DNA from: Winogradskyella sp. J14-2
Lineage (GTDB): Bacteria; Bacteroidota; Bacteroidia; Flavobacteriales; Flavobacteriaceae
DNA length: 64,000 nucleotides
Direction: 5' to 3'
Assembly (NCBI RefSeq): GCF_001971725.1
Contig: NZ_CP019388.1
Span: 1,054,001-1,118,000 of the forward strand
The notes beneath the pieces were generated by a model. The model saw nothing but the letters and a program-made list of their open reading frames with translations, made no database searches and was not told where the DNA came from. The translations under genes and the position numbers were made by a program. Below, one piece after another: positions 11,346-19,859 of the stretch; positions within the stretch are counted from its first letter, which is position 1, and the number at the start of each line of letters is the position of its first letter.

Positions 11346-11726
11346 TTACTTAAGCTCAACCTCAGCTCCAGCTTCTTCCAAAGAAGATTTTAAGCCTTCT
11401 GCTTCATCTTTAGAAACACCTTCTTTAATTGTACTTGGTGCTTCATCAACTAAACCTTTAGCGTCTTTCAATCCTAAACCAGTTAATTCTTTAACTAATT
11501 TTACAACTGCTAATTTAGAAGCACCTGCTGATTTTAATACTACATCAAATTCTGATTTTTCTTCTGCGGCTTCACCACCACCTGCAGCTCCACCACCAGC
11601 AGCAACTGCAACTGCAGCAGCAGCCGGCTCAATACCGTACTCATCTTTTAATATAGTAGCTAATTCGTTAACTTCTTTTACCGTTAAGTTAACTAATTGT
11701 TCTGCGAAATCTTTTAAATCTGCCAT
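11346..11726 (-). CDS. rplL: 50S ribosomal protein L7/L12
   Basis: Stalk protein that recruits translation factors to the large subunit, 126 residues. The N-terminal dimerisation helices ([19 protein letters not shown]) are followed by an Ala/Gly hinge (about res. 35-53). The C-terminal factor-binding domain contains [20 protein letters not shown], as is typical. It follows rplJ after 56 bp, as in the standard rplJL pair. It ends 121 bp before the rpoB start, with the intercistronic hairpin between. Confidence 0.97.
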   Translation of the reverse strand: MADLKDFAEQLVNLTVKEVNELATILKDEYGIEPAAAAVAVAAGGGAAGGGEAAEEKSEFDVVLKSAGASKLAVVKLVKELTGLGLKDAKGLVDEAPSTIKEGVSKDEAEGLKSSLEEAGAEVELK

Positions 11727-11782
11727 TTTTCTATTGTTTTAATGTGTGTTTTTTATTTTAATTTCTAAGTGTGTTCTTTTTA

Positions 11783-12304
11783 TTATCCTTCTCTTTCAGA
11801 TAATGTCTTAACTAAACCAGCGATTGTACCTCCACCAGATTTAAGCGCCGAGATAACATTCTTAGCAGGCGATTGTAATAATGTAACAATCTCACCAAGT
11901 AATTCTTCTCTTGACTTAATTTCAACTAAAGTATCTAATAAATCATCGCCAATATAAATTGCTTCTTCAATGAAAGCTCCTTTTAACAGAGGTTTTTCAG
12001 ATTTCTTACGAAACTCTTTTATAACCTTAGCAGGAGCATTTCCTGTTTCTGAATACATAACAGAAGTGTTTCCTTTTAAAGTAGATGGTAAGTCACCGAA
12101 ATCTTTTTCAGAGGCTTCCATAGCTTTTTCTAAAAGTGTATTCTTTACTACAGCTAACTTGATGTTAGATTTAAAACAAGCTCTTCTTAAATTTGAAGTT
12201 GTTGCTGCATCTAATCCTGAGATATCTGCTAAATAGATATTAGTATTATCTGCTAATTGAGCAGTCAACTCTTCAATTACTACCGATTTTTCTTCTCTTG
12301 TCAT
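11783..12304 (-). CDS. rplJ: 50S ribosomal protein L10
   Basis: Base of the ribosomal stalk, anchoring L7/L12 dimers to 23S rRNA; 173 residues. The N-terminal rRNA-binding domain (MTREEKSVVIEELTAQL ... LRRACFKSNIKLAVVKNTL) and the C-terminal helix that binds L7/L12 are both present. It starts 19 bp after rplA. In many bacteria L10 with L7/L12 represses its own mRNA; no specific leader structure could be resolved in the short upstream gap here. Confidence 0.97.
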   Translation of the reverse strand: MTREEKSVVIEELTAQLADNTNIYLADISGLDAATTSNLRRACFKSNIKLAVVKNTLLEKAMEASEKDFGDLPSTLKGNTSVMYSETGNAPAKVIKEFRKKSEKPLLKGAFIEEAIYIGDDLLDTLVEIKSREELLGEIVTLLQSPAKNVISALKSGGGTIAGLVKTLSEREG

Positions 12305-12323
12305 AATATTCTTAGTTTAACTA

Positions 12324-13013
12324 CTATCCTATTTTTGTGTCTATTGCAATACTCGGACTCATGGTACTAGACATGTATATACTTTTCATGTAAGTACCTT
12401 TTGCAGCAGTTGGTTTTAACTTCATTAATGTAGTTAACAACTCATTTGCATTGCCAACTAATTTTTCTGCGCTAAATGACGCCTTACCAATTGGTGCATG
12501 TACGATGCCTGTTTTATCTACTTTAAAATCAATTTTACCAGCTTTTACTTCACTTACAGCTTTTCCAATATCCATTGTTACTGTTCCTGTCTTAGGATTT
12601 GGCATAAGACCTCTTGGTCCTAAAACTCTACCTAATGGTCCTAACTTACCCATGACGCTTGGCATTGTAACGATAACGTCTACATCTGTCCAACCATCTT
12701 TTATTTTTTGTAAGTATTCATCTAATCCAACATAATCCGCACCAGCTTCTTTAGCTTCTGCTTCTTTATCTGGAGTAACTAATGCAAGAACCTTCATATC
12801 TTTACCTGTACCATGTGGTAGTGAAACTACACCACGAACCATTTGATTGGCTTTACGTGGATCTACACCTAATCTTACTGCTAAATCTACCGAAGCATCA
12901 AACTTAGTGTATGTGATTTCTTTTAGTAAAGCTGAAGCTTCTTCTAAAGAGTAAAGTTTATTTTTATCAACTTTAGCTCTTGCTTCTTTTTGCTTTCTTG
13001 TTAATCTTGCCAT
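12324..13013 (-). CDS. rplA: 50S ribosomal protein L1
   Basis: L1-stalk protein that binds 23S rRNA and helps tRNA leave the E site; 229 residues. The signature [20 protein letters not shown] and [13 protein letters not shown] are intact. The frame is open to 13040, but the start is set at ATG 13013 ([11 protein letters not shown]). This gives the normal L1 N-terminus and avoids overlap with rplK, which stops at 13024, leaving a 10-bp gap. In other bacteria L1 represses rplKA translation from the rplK leader. Confidence 0.96.
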   Translation of the reverse strand: MARLTRKQKEARAKVDKNKLYSLEEASALLKEITYTKFDASVDLAVRLGVDPRKANQMVRGVVSLPHGTGKDMKVLALVTPDKEAEAKEAGADYVGLDEYLQKIKDGWTDVDVIVTMPSVMGKLGPLGRVLGPRGLMPNPKTGTVTMDIGKAVSEVKAGKIDFKVDKTGIVHAPIGKASFSAEKLVGNANELLTTLMKLKPTAAKGTYMKSIYMSSTMSPSIAIDTKIG

Positions 13014-13023
13014 TTGTAAAAAT

Positions 13024-13464
13024 TTAGTTTGGAGCTTCACCTCCTTTAACAGTGATACCCATCGATCTTGCAGTACCAGCTACCATTTTCATAGCTGATC
13101 CGATTTCGAATGCATTTAAATCTTGCATTTTATCTTCTGCAATTGCTTTAACTTGATCCCAAGTTACCTTTGCTACTTTGCGTCGGTTAGGTTCTCCAGA
13201 TCCTTTCTTTACTTTGGCCGCTTCTAATAATTGCACTGCAGCTGGTGGTGTTTTGATTACAAACTCAAAAGATTTGTCTTTGTAAACAGAAATTACCACA
13301 GGTAATACTTTACCTGGCTTATCCTGAGTTCTAGCGTTAAACTGCTTACAGAACTCCATGATATTAACTCCAGCGGCACCTAAAGCGGGTCCAACCGGTG
13401 GCGATGGATTCGCAGCACCTCCCCGAACTTGTAACTTAACTACTTTGTCTAGTTCTTTTGCCAT
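13024..13464 (-). CDS. rplK: 50S ribosomal protein L11
   Basis: Component of the GTPase-associated centre, 146 residues. The N-terminal domain includes [19 protein letters not shown], with the conserved proline-rich hinge. The C-terminal rRNA-binding domain includes [10 protein letters not shown]. It is the second ribosomal position after nusG (69-bp gap) in the standard secE-nusG-rplKAJL order. Start ATG 13464. Confidence 0.97.
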   Translation of the reverse strand: MAKELDKVVKLQVRGGAANPSPPVGPALGAAGVNIMEFCKQFNARTQDKPGKVLPVVISVYKDKSFEFVIKTPPAAVQLLEAAKVKKGSGEPNRRKVAKVTWDQVKAIAEDKMQDLNAFEIGSAMKMVAGTARSMGITVKGGEAPN

Positions 13465-13533
13465 TTTTTAAAATTTAGTGCGTCTCGTCTATGTTGGAAG
13501 CTAAGACTAACGCTATCTTTATTGTAACAATTA

Positions 13534-14079
13534 TTATAACTTTTCAACTTGCATATAACTTAATTCTAATGGTGTTTTTCTTCCGAAAATCTTAACCATT
13601 ACCTCAAGCTTACGCTTTTCTTCAAATATTTTTTCGATAGTTCCATCAAAACCATTGAATGGCCCATCAATAACCTTAACAGTCTCTCCTTTTGTGAATG
13701 GAATCGCAATATTAGCATCTGCCTCAATTGCCAATTCATCAACTTTACCTAACATCCTATTAACTTCAGACTGTCGTAATGGCACAGGATCTCCACCCTT
13801 AGTTTCCCCCAAGAAACCAATTACATTGGTGATTGACTTAATAATGTGAGGTATCTCACCGCTTAAGTTAGCCTGTATCATTATATATCCGGGAAAATAA
13901 ACTTTTTCCTTATTTATTTTTTTTCCGTTACGGATCTGAATAACTTTTTCTGTAGGAACTAAAACTTGATCTACATAATCTTCTAGACCCAATCTTGCAA
14001 TTTCGTTTTCGATATAGGTCTTTATTTTATTTTCTTGACCACTTACTGCTCTAACAACATACCACTTTTTATCTGACAT
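13534..14079 (-). CDS. nusG: Transcription elongation/antitermination factor NusG
   Basis: 181 residues. The N-terminal NGN domain (WYVVRAVSGQENKIKTYIENE, VYFPGYIMIQ) binds RNA polymerase. The C-terminal KOW domain (about res. 125-181: FTKGETVKVIDGPFNGFDGT) contacts Rho or ribosomal protein S10. It lies 18 bp downstream of secE, as in most bacteria. No insertion domain is seen. Confidence 0.97.
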   Translation of the reverse strand: MSDKKWYVVRAVSGQENKIKTYIENEIARLGLEDYVDQVLVPTEKVIQIRNGKKINKEKVYFPGYIMIQANLSGEIPHIIKSITNVIGFLGETKGGDPVPLRQSEVNRMLGKVDELAIEADANIAIPFTKGETVKVIDGPFNGFDGTIEKIFEEKRKLEVMVKIFGRKTPLELSYMQVEKL

Positions 14080-14097
14080 CTCCCTTGCTGTATTTTG

Positions 14098-14292
14098 TTA
14101 GTTTAATAAATCGAAATATGCTTTAACCGCTCTACTGAAAACAGTATCAACTCCCCAAATAGCTAAAGAAAAAATAATTGAAAATACTGCTACAATCACA
14201 GTCAATCTCTGAGCTTCTGGCCAAGGTGTCCAGGACACATTGTTTTTTAACTCGTCGAATGATTCTTTAATATATGTTATTAATCCTGCCAT
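14098..14292 (-). CDS. secE: Preprotein translocase subunit SecE
   Basis: 64 residues, the short single-span form of SecE. An amphipathic N-terminal helix (YIKESFDELKNNVSWTPWPEAQ) precedes one membrane helix (about res. 30-50). It stabilises SecY in the inner membrane. It lies between tRNA-Trp and nusG, the usual position in Bacteroidota. Confidence 0.95.
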   Translation of the reverse strand: MAGLITYIKESFDELKNNVSWTPWPEAQRLTVIVAVFSIIFSLAIWGVDTVFSRAVKAYFDLLN

Positions 14293-14336
14293 TTGTATAT
14301 TATTTAGAGGTTATTTTAACCTGTTATCTAACTCTG

Positions 14337-14409
14337 CACGGGTTGAGAGACTCGAACTCCCGACACCTGGTTTTGGAGACCAGTGCTCTACCAACTGAGC
14401 TAAACCCGT
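14337..14409 (-). tRNA. tRNA-Trp (anticodon CCA)
   Basis: Complete cloverleaf on the minus strand. The acceptor ACGGGTT pairs with AACCCGT and the discriminator is G. The anticodon loop CTCCAAA carries CCA, and the T arm GGGAG-TTCGAGT-CTCTC contains the invariant TTCGA. The 3' CCA is not encoded. It sits between tuf and secE. Confidence 0.97.
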
Positions 14410-14473
14410 AAATAATAATCAAGGCATCCTGAAATTTCAGGACACCTTAATTAATTTATTTCAACTATTTTGT

Positions 14474-15661
14474 TTAGTCTAAAATTTCAGTTACCTGACC
14501 TGCACCAACTGTTCTACCACCTTCACGGATAGCGAAACGTAAACCTACGTTCATTGCAATTGGTTGAATTAACTCGACAGTTATAGTTAAGTTATCGCCA
14601 GGCATTACCATCTCAACACCATCTGGAAGAGAAATATTTCCAGTTACATCAGTTGTACGCACGTAGAACTGAGGACGGTAATTATTGTGGAATGGAGTGT
14701 GACGCCCACCCTCTTCTTTCTTAAGAATATAAACCTCAGCTTTGAATTTTTGGTGAGGAGTTACAGAACCAGGCTTAACGATCACCATACCTCTAGAGAT
14801 TTGAGTTTTCTCAATACCTCTTAATAAGATACCAGCGTTATCACCAGCTTCACCTCTATCTAAGATTTGACGGAACATTTCGATACCAGTAATAGTAGAT
14901 GTTAATTTCTCAGCACCCATACCAATAATCTCAACAGGGTCACCTGTATTAGCTACACCAGTTTCAATACGACCAGTTGCTACAGTACCACGTCCAGTAA
15001 TTGAGAATACATCTTCGATTGGCATTAAGAAAGGCTTATCCATATCACGTACCGGCTCTTCGATCCAGCTATCGCAAGCTTCCATAAGCTCCATTACAGT
15101 ATCAACCCACTTTTGCTCACCGTTTAATGCACCTAATGCAGAACCAGCGATTACAGGACCATTATCACCATCATACTCGTAGAAAGATAATAAATCTCTA
15201 ATTTCCATCTCGACTAATTCTAATAACTCTTCATCATCAACCATATCCACTTTGTTCATGAATACTACGATGCGAGGAATACCTACCTGACGACCAAGTA
15301 AGATATGCTCACGAGTTTGTGGCATTGGACCATCTGTTGCAGCAACAACTAAAATAGCACCATCCATTTGAGCAGCACCAGTAACCATGTTCTTTACGTA
15401 ATCCGCGTGACCTGGACAGTCCACGTGAGCGTAGTGACGGTTTGCTGTTTGATATTCTACGTGAGAAGTATTAATTGTGATACCTCTTTCTTTTTCTTCT
15501 GGTGCATTATCGATTTGATCGAATGCTCTTGCTTCAGATAAACCTGCATCAGCTAATACTTTAGTAATAGCAGCAGTTAAAGTTGTTTTACCGTGATCTA
15601 CGTGTCCAATAGTACCTATATTTAAGTGTGGTTTTGAACGATCGAAAGTTGCCTTTGCCAT
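14474..15661 (-). CDS. tuf: Elongation factor Tu
   Basis: Delivers aminoacyl-tRNA to the ribosome; 395 residues. P-loop GHVDHGKT (19-26), DCPGH (81-85) and NKVD are intact, and domains 2 and 3 are complete to QVTEILD. It is embedded in a tRNA operon: four tRNAs upstream and tRNA-Trp downstream. This gives the same thrU-tyrU-glyT-thrT-tuf order seen in gamma-proteobacteria. No second tuf copy is in the window. Confidence 0.98.
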   Translation of the reverse strand: MAKATFDRSKPHLNIGTIGHVDHGKTTLTAAITKVLADAGLSEARAFDQIDNAPEEKERGITINTSHVEYQTANRHYAHVDCPGHADYVKNMVTGAAQMDGAILVVAATDGPMPQTREHILLGRQVGIPRIVVFMNKVDMVDDEELLELVEMEIRDLLSFYEYDGDNGPVIAGSALGALNGEQKWVDTVMELMEACDSWIEEPVRDMDKPFLMPIEDVFSITGRGTVATGRIETGVANTGDPVEIIGMGAEKLTSTITGIEMFRQILDRGEAGDNAGILLRGIEKTQISRGMVIVKPGSVTPHQKFKAEVYILKKEEGGRHTPFHNNYRPQFYVRTTDVTGNISLPDGVEMVMPGDNLTITVELIQPIAMNVGLRFAIREGGRTVGAGQVTEILD

Positions 15662-15729
15662 GTTTAATTTATTTAATCTTATTTAATATTAGTGTTCAAT
15701 TGCTATTCTAAGTTTCTCTTAGAAAAAAG

Positions 15730-15801
15730 AGCCAATGACGAGATTTGAACTCGTGACCTCTTCCTTACCAAGGAAACGCTCTACCCCTGAGCTACACCGG
15801 C
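15730..15801 (-). tRNA. tRNA-Thr (anticodon GGT)
   Basis: The acceptor GCCGGTG pairs with CATTGGC through two G-U pairs. The anticodon loop TTGGTAA carries GGT, and the T arm ACGAG-TTCAAAT-CTCGT is intact. The discriminator is T and CCA is not encoded. Last tRNA before tuf. Confidence 0.96.
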
Positions 15802-15829
15802 GTAAAGTATTTAACATCTCTAAAGAGAC

Positions 15830-15853
15830 ACCTGCCTTCGCAGGTTTTTTTTT
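15830..15853. repeat. CCTGC/GCAGG hairpin between tRNA-Thr and tRNA-Gly
   Basis: ACCTGC (15830-15835), loop CTTC, GCAGGT (15840-15845), then eight T on the plus strand. In the direction of the tRNA operon (minus) the T tract becomes an A tract before the hairpin, so it should not terminate that operon. It belongs to the CCTGC-type hairpins seen elsewhere in the window. Confidence 0.6.
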
Positions 15854-15855
15854 AG

Positions 15856-15928
15856 AGCGGGAGACCGGGTTCGAACCGGCGACATTCAGCTTGGAAGGCT
15901 GACGCTCTACCAACTGAGCTACTCCCGC
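15856..15928 (-). tRNA. tRNA-Gly (anticodon TCC)
   Basis: The acceptor GCGGGAG pairs with CTCCCGC. The anticodon stem TCAGC/GCTGA holds loop CTTCCAA, giving TCC, and the T arm GCCGG-TTCGAAC-CCGGT is intact. CCA is not encoded. Confidence 0.97.
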
Positions 15929-16087
15929 CTTTATAATTAAGCTTTCTTAATTAATGGTTTTCAATATTTCAAAGCTAGGATTACCTCGCCGTGCTCGGTG
16001 ATCCGTGAAGGGAGACCCTTCACAAAATATTTTGAAGCACTATCTTACAAAAGCAAACTTTTGACGACAGCTTATTCAAAATATTTG
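15929..16087. other. 159-bp structured spacer inside the tRNA cluster
   Basis: Non-coding DNA between tRNA-Gly and tRNA-Tyr, longer than the other spacers in the cluster. It holds a perfect 8-bp hairpin GTGAAGGG-AGA-CCCTTCAC (16005-16023), then the palindrome CAAAATATTTTG (16023-16034), and a second AAAATATTTG copy next to tRNA-Tyr. It looks like an inserted interspersed element. Other copies could not be found in the window. Confidence 0.5.
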
Positions 16088-16170
16088 TGGGGAGAGCAGG
16101 ATTCGAACCTGCGAAGTCGAAAGACAACGGAGTTACAGTCCGTCCCATTTGGCCGCTCTGGAATCTCCCC
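16088..16170 (-). tRNA. tRNA-Tyr (anticodon GTA)
   Basis: Class II tRNA of 83 nt with a long variable arm. The acceptor GGGGAGA pairs with TCTCCCC and the discriminator is A. The anticodon stem ACGGA/TCCGT holds loop CTGTAAC, giving GTA. The T arm GCAGG-TTCGAAT-CCTGC is intact and CCA is not encoded. Confidence 0.97.
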
Positions 16171-16223
16171 AAATTTCATTTCATTATTTCAAAATAAAAC
16201 ACTTTAAAATCCTAGTGTTTTTG

Positions 16224-16297
16224 AGCCGATAGAGGGACTCGAACCCACGACCTGCTGATTACAAATCAGCTGCTCTAGCCAGCTGAGCTATATCGGC
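16224..16297 (-). tRNA. tRNA-Thr (anticodon TGT)
   Basis: The acceptor GCCGATA pairs with TATCGGC. The anticodon stem GCTGA/TCAGC holds loop TTTGTAA, giving TGT, and the T arm has TTCGAGT. First gene of the tRNA-tuf operon. Confidence 0.97.
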
Positions 16298-16332
16298 TTT
16301 TCTACCTCTTTATTAGGACAACTTCTTGCCAT

Positions 16333-16358
16333 AAAAAAGTCCGCTATTTCTAACGGAC
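16333..16358 (-). terminator. Terminator hairpin between hpf and the tRNA-tuf operon
   Basis: On the minus strand GTCCGTTA-GAAA-TAGCGGAC is followed by TTTTTT. The 8-bp stem has one T-G pair. It would end the xerC-hpf transcript. It lies immediately downstream of, and almost touches, a predicted promoter for the tRNA-tuf operon. Confidence 0.8.
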
Positions 16359-16360
16359 TG

Positions 16361-16390
16361 CAAATGTAGTATTTTATTTTTTTATTCAAA
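16361..16390 (-). promoter_or_regulatory. Predicted promoter of the tRNA-tuf-secE-nusG operon
   Basis: On the minus strand TTTG (16390-16387), an 18-nt spacer, then TACATTTG (16368-16361): a full match to the Bacteroidota consensus. Initiation would fall at about 16357, at the first bases of the terminator hairpin that precedes tRNA-Thr. Confidence 0.6.
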
Positions 16391-16407
16391 ACATTTTCTA
16401 AAAAATT

Positions 16408-16716
16408 TTATGCTTTTGTTCTGGCTCTTAACTTTTGCTTTCGCTTTTTAATTTGCCTCTCTAATGAGGCAATGGCTATATCTGCTCCTTCCTCGAAAGT
16501 TTTGCATTGTTTTTTAACTATAAAACTGTCGCCAGGAACACGTACTTTGGCTTCAAAAACTTTGTTTTCTTTATCGCTCGTATTTTCAACCTTTAAATAA
16601 ACATCGGACTGTATTATTTTGTCATAAAACAAATCTAATTTATCCATTCTTTTCTGAATGAAATCAATCAACTTTCTGTCTGCTGTGAAATTAACGGATT
16701 GGGTGTTTACTTTCAT
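16408..16716 (-). CDS. hpf: Ribosome hibernation promoting factor, short form (HPF/RaiA)
   Basis: 102 residues with the beta-alpha-beta-beta-beta-alpha fold pattern of the HPF/YfiA family. It begins MKVNTQSVNFTADRKLIDFIQ and ends in a basic helix (RQIKKRKQKLRARTKA). The family binds the 30S A/P sites and inactivates ribosomes in stationary phase. The C-terminal dimerisation domain of long HPF is absent, so it is the short type. It lies 76 bp downstream of the Xer recombinase gene, a frequent pairing in Flavobacteriaceae. Confidence 0.9.
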   Translation of the reverse strand: MKVNTQSVNFTADRKLIDFIQKRMDKLDLFYDKIIQSDVYLKVENTSDKENKVFEAKVRVPGDSFIVKKQCKTFEEGADIAIASLERQIKKRKQKLRARTKA

Positions 16717-16792
16717 ACATTACTTTTTAGGTTAAACATTTGTATTGAATGGCATGAGTTTTCAATACTTTCTTTAATGTTAAGTTTGGCTC

Positions 16793-17683
16793 TTAACTTT
16801 TATTTCTTGGATGGGATTTAGCATATACTTTTTTTAACTCTGATATACTGTTGTGCGTATATACTTGCGTTGCTGCTAAACTGGTATGCCCAAGAAGTTC
16901 TTTTACTGCATTTAAATCTGCTCCTTTGTTTAATAAATGTGTTGCAAATGAGTGCCTTAATACATGAGGACTACATTTGGCCTTTGATGAAGCTAAACTA
17001 AAATACTTATTTATTATTCTATAAACAAGCATTTCGTAAATCTTAACACCCTTTTTTGTTAAAAATAAATTCTCCTTATCTGGTATTATGGATAAACTAT
17101 TTCTGTAGGATGTGTAGGTATCAATGCTTTTAATTAATGAATTTAGCAGAGGTATATAGCGCTCTTTGTTTCTCTTGCCAAGAACCTTTATTTGTTTTTT
17201 ACTAATATCTACATCGGCCATCTTCAAGTTAACCAATTCGATTCTTCTAATACCTGTTGTATATAACAACTCTATGATTAGTTTATCTCTTGCGCTTTCA
17301 AAATCTACTACTTCGATAGAATTTTCTAAAACCTGTTTTAGCTCTTGTTCAGAAAAAGGTAATTGCACCCTCTTACCCACCTTTAAAGCTTTATGCTTTC
17401 TTAAAGGGTTGGTTTCTATTTGTTGGGTTTTTTGTAAAAATTTATAATATGAATTGAGTGAAGATACTTTTCTATTTATAGTTCTATTTGAAACACCACT
17501 ACTAACCAACTCTACAATCCATTGTCTTATTTCTGAATAATCTACTTTTTCAATGGGTTCTGAGTCGTGATTTTCATTTAAAAACTCTTGAAATATTTCC
17601 AAATCTCTAATGTATGCCAATACTGTATGCTTCGAATAATTCTTTTCTAATGCTAAATATTCTGAAAAGGCTTGTATGCTCAT
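16793..17683 (-). CDS. xerC: Tyrosine recombinase, XerC/XerD type
   Basis: 296 residues. An N-terminal SAM-like DNA-binding domain (about 1-85) precedes the catalytic domain. The catalytic set is visible: R146 (TTGIRR), K170 (VLGKRNKER), H240 and R243 (PHVLRHSFATHLL), H266 (LLGHTS) and nucleophile Y275 (TQVYTH). The frame extends to a TTG at 17698, but the ATG at 17683 (MSIQAFSEYLALEKNYS) gives the normal family N-terminus. Xer enzymes resolve chromosome dimers at dif. Which of XerC or XerD this is cannot be decided here. The adjacent hpf and the lack of mobile-element genes argue for a housekeeping role. Confidence 0.85.
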   Translation of the reverse strand: MSIQAFSEYLALEKNYSKHTVLAYIRDLEIFQEFLNENHDSEPIEKVDYSEIRQWIVELVSSGVSNRTINRKVSSLNSYYKFLQKTQQIETNPLRKHKALKVGKRVQLPFSEQELKQVLENSIEVVDFESARDKLIIELLYTTGIRRIELVNLKMADVDISKKQIKVLGKRNKERYIPLLNSLIKSIDTYTSYRNSLSIIPDKENLFLTKKGVKIYEMLVYRIINKYFSLASSKAKCSPHVLRHSFATHLLNKGADLNAVKELLGHTSLAATQVYTHNSISELKKVYAKSHPRNKS

Positions 17684-17740
17684 AATACTTCTTGACAACT
17701 AAATATACCTTTTTTGTTTTGATTGCTCTGATTGAAACAT

Positions 17741-17767
17741 AAAAAATCCTGCTTAAAGCAGGATTTT
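17741..17767 (-). terminator. Terminator after the acyl-CoA dehydrogenase gene
   Basis: On the minus strand AAATCCTGCTT (17766-17756) and AAGCAGGATTT (17754-17744) form an 11-bp stem, then a T tract. It lies 20 nt after the stop at 17787. It contains the CCTGC/GCAGG core shared with other hairpins in the window. Confidence 0.85.
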
Positions 17768-17786
17768 AAAAATTTGTAATCACACT

Positions 17787-18953
17787 TTATGTTGCTGGCT
17801 TATAAGACTTTTTATCAATAATAATTTTTGAAAGAATTTCTTTTAGAATTTCTGATGTTCCTCCACCAATAGGTCCCAAACGGCTGTCTCTAAAGATTCT
17901 TGCCAGAGGATATTCTTCCATATAACCATAACCACCTAAAAACTGTAAGCAATTATACGCAACCTCATCTGCCATTTTAGTAGATTTTAACTTAGAAATA
18001 GTGGCTTCTTCCACAACGTATTCCCCTTTGTTTAAACGATCTGCGACCATGTAATTGTAGTATTTGCATAATTGCATGTCCGCATGCATATCTACATACC
18101 TATGACGCAAGGCTTGATATTTATCTAGGGACTGTCCAAAAGTTGTTCTTTCAGACATGTATTGTAATGTATATTCTAAAGCAAACTCTGCTCTGGCATG
18201 AGCGTTTATTCCCATTATAAGTCTTTCTAATGCGAAGTGTTGCATAATGTATGCAAACCCTTTACCTTCTTCTCCCATTAATTGATTTGCTGGAACTTTA
18301 ACATTGTCAAAGGCAATTTCACCTGTATCTGATGCTCTCCAACCTAGCTTATCTAATTTTGTTGCTGAAATACCTTCAGATTTGCTATCTACTACCAATA
18401 TGCTTATGCCTTTATTACCTGCCTCTGGATTTGTTTTAGCAGCAACAATCATATAATCACTGTAAACACCATTAGTTATGAATGTTTTAGAGCCATTTAA
18501 AATGTAATGATCGCCTTCCTTAATTGCCGTAGTTCTCATACCTGCCACATCGCTGCCACCAAAAGGTTCTGTAACGCAAAGACATCCTATTTTGTCGCCA
18601 GAAATGCTATCAGCTAAAAAAGTTGATTTTATTGCATCATCGCCTTCCGCGTTGAGGTGTGTCATTGCTAAATAAGCATGCGCCCAAATTGCAGCCGCAA
18701 ATCCACCAGAATTGATTCGCTGTAATTCTTCTAAAAGAATTACGGTGTAAAACAAATCTAAATCTAGACCACCATAGGCCTCAGGATAAGCCAAACCAAA
18801 ATAACCCATTTCTCCAAACTTTTTCCAAATAAAGCGCTCAATGGTTCCGGTCTTTTCCCACTTATCGATATGAGGTACCACCTCTTTTTGCAAAAAATCT
18901 CTTAAGCTTTCTCTAAATAAATTGTGTTCTTCGGTGAAGTATATATTTGACAT
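17787..18953 (-). CDS. Acyl-CoA dehydrogenase
   Basis: 388-residue FAD-dependent enzyme of the ACAD fold, oxidising acyl-CoA to the trans-2-enoyl-CoA. The N-terminal helical domain, middle beta domain (CVTEPFGGSDVAGM, TFITNG) and C-terminal helical domain are all present. The usual YEGT segment of short/medium-chain enzymes, which holds the catalytic Glu, reads IGGGTSEI. This resembles long-chain and isovaleryl-CoA dehydrogenases, whose catalytic Glu is on an earlier helix (candidate: ALERLIMG). Substrate is not predictable. It lies 15 bp after the HhH gene in the same direction. Confidence 0.9.
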   Translation of the reverse strand: MSNIYFTEEHNLFRESLRDFLQKEVVPHIDKWEKTGTIERFIWKKFGEMGYFGLAYPEAYGGLDLDLFYTVILLEELQRINSGGFAAAIWAHAYLAMTHLNAEGDDAIKSTFLADSISGDKIGCLCVTEPFGGSDVAGMRTTAIKEGDHYILNGSKTFITNGVYSDYMIVAAKTNPEAGNKGISILVVDSKSEGISATKLDKLGWRASDTGEIAFDNVKVPANQLMGEEGKGFAYIMQHFALERLIMGINAHARAEFALEYTLQYMSERTTFGQSLDKYQALRHRYVDMHADMQLCKYYNYMVADRLNKGEYVVEEATISKLKSTKMADEVAYNCLQFLGGYGYMEEYPLARIFRDSRLGPIGGGTSEILKEILSKIIIDKKSYKPAT

Positions 18954-18968
18954 ATATTAGGTTTTTCT

Positions 18969-19841
18969 TTATAAACGCAAATATAATTTAATTATCTCTA
19001 TTTTTTTTACAGGAAAATCTTCAATTTTTGTTAATTCTTCAAAAGAACTAAAACCTTCCCTTAGTGTTCGTTCTTCAATAATACTATTTGCTAATTCGTA
19101 ATCTATGTATTTTATAAGCACAAGTTCATCTCGTGTAGCAGAATTAAGATTGTATGTTGTTATTGCTTTAGGGGTTTTAACCGTAAAGTCATTTTTTATT
19201 CTATCGACCACTTCTGGCATTAAACCATAGACCTCTGTTAACTCTACATCTGCTACAAAACCATTGTATTTGTTTCTATAGTTGATTATGCGTTCTGATA
19301 GTTTTTCTCCGACACCATAGACTGATTTAAGTTGACTTGCCGTTGCTGTATTTAGATCTATTTTTTCATCAAAGGTTTTTGGCTTGCTCTTACTAGAAAA
19401 AGAGTTGCTGTAACCATTTGACCTTGGCTTTGGATTGGTAACCCACTCTGGAAACTTAAAGTAAGGTGAAATTTTGTTCAATAATGAATCTGATACTTTT
19501 GTGACTTGCTGAAATTGTTTGGCTGAATTCACCCATTGATTCTTCTCTCTAAATTGGTGAAGCCTGTTAATCTCTTCATTAGACATACCCAAGGTATACC
19601 CTTTGTAGTCAGTAATATAATTAGGATTAAATGGATAAATCTTCGGTTTATTATTTTCTATTTCTATTAAGCGCAGAGAGTCGAGCTCTTTTCTAAAAGC
19701 CTCAATTTCTTCGGTTTCTACATAAGCGTTATCGTCAGAAAAATCTAAAAAAGTGTTTATACATTGTAAAGCTATGATAATGATGAGCAATGAAAAAATC
19801 CCATTCCGTTGTTGGTTAGAAAACTGGAAATGGGATTTCAT
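18969..19841 (-). CDS. Helix-hairpin-helix (ComEA-like) membrane-anchored protein
   Basis: 290 residues. One N-terminal membrane segment (about res. 14-30, IFSLLIIIIALQCINTF) is followed by a charged linker and three degenerate HhH-type units. The clearest are IDLNTATASQLKSVYGVGEKL (split by GVG) and YNLNSATRDELVLIKYIDYEL. The topology puts the HhH domains outside the cytoplasmic membrane. ComEA-type proteins there bind DNA during uptake, but the three-unit architecture differs from ComEA and the role is uncertain. It lies between the AGCS symporter (18-bp gap) and acyl-CoA dehydrogenase, probably one transcript. Confidence 0.75.
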   Translation of the reverse strand: MKSHFQFSNQQRNGIFSLLIIIIALQCINTFLDFSDDNAYVETEEIEAFRKELDSLRLIEIENNKPKIYPFNPNYITDYKGYTLGMSNEEINRLHQFREKNQWVNSAKQFQQVTKVSDSLLNKISPYFKFPEWVTNPKPRSNGYSNSFSSKSKPKTFDEKIDLNTATASQLKSVYGVGEKLSERIINYRNKYNGFVADVELTEVYGLMPEVVDRIKNDFTVKTPKAITTYNLNSATRDELVLIKYIDYELANSIIEERTLREGFSSFEELTKIEDFPVKKIEIIKLYLRL

Positions 19842-19859
19842 ATGTAAAGTGTTTTTGTG

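Noticed and set aside
15719..15913. Minus-strand open frame across tRNA-Thr and tRNA-Gly
   Set aside because: It reads the tRNA genes as protein (the well-known spurious phrases RCSSGVERFLGKEEV and GSNPVSR).
15998..16207. Plus-strand open frame across tRNA-Tyr
   Set aside because: Antisense of the tRNA (phrase WGEQDSNLRSRK), a common annotation artefact.
16793..17683. Integrase of a genomic island inserted at the tRNA cluster
   Set aside because: The recombinase has the compact Xer form, sits beside hpf as in related genomes, and no att duplication of a tRNA end or cargo of mobile type was seen.
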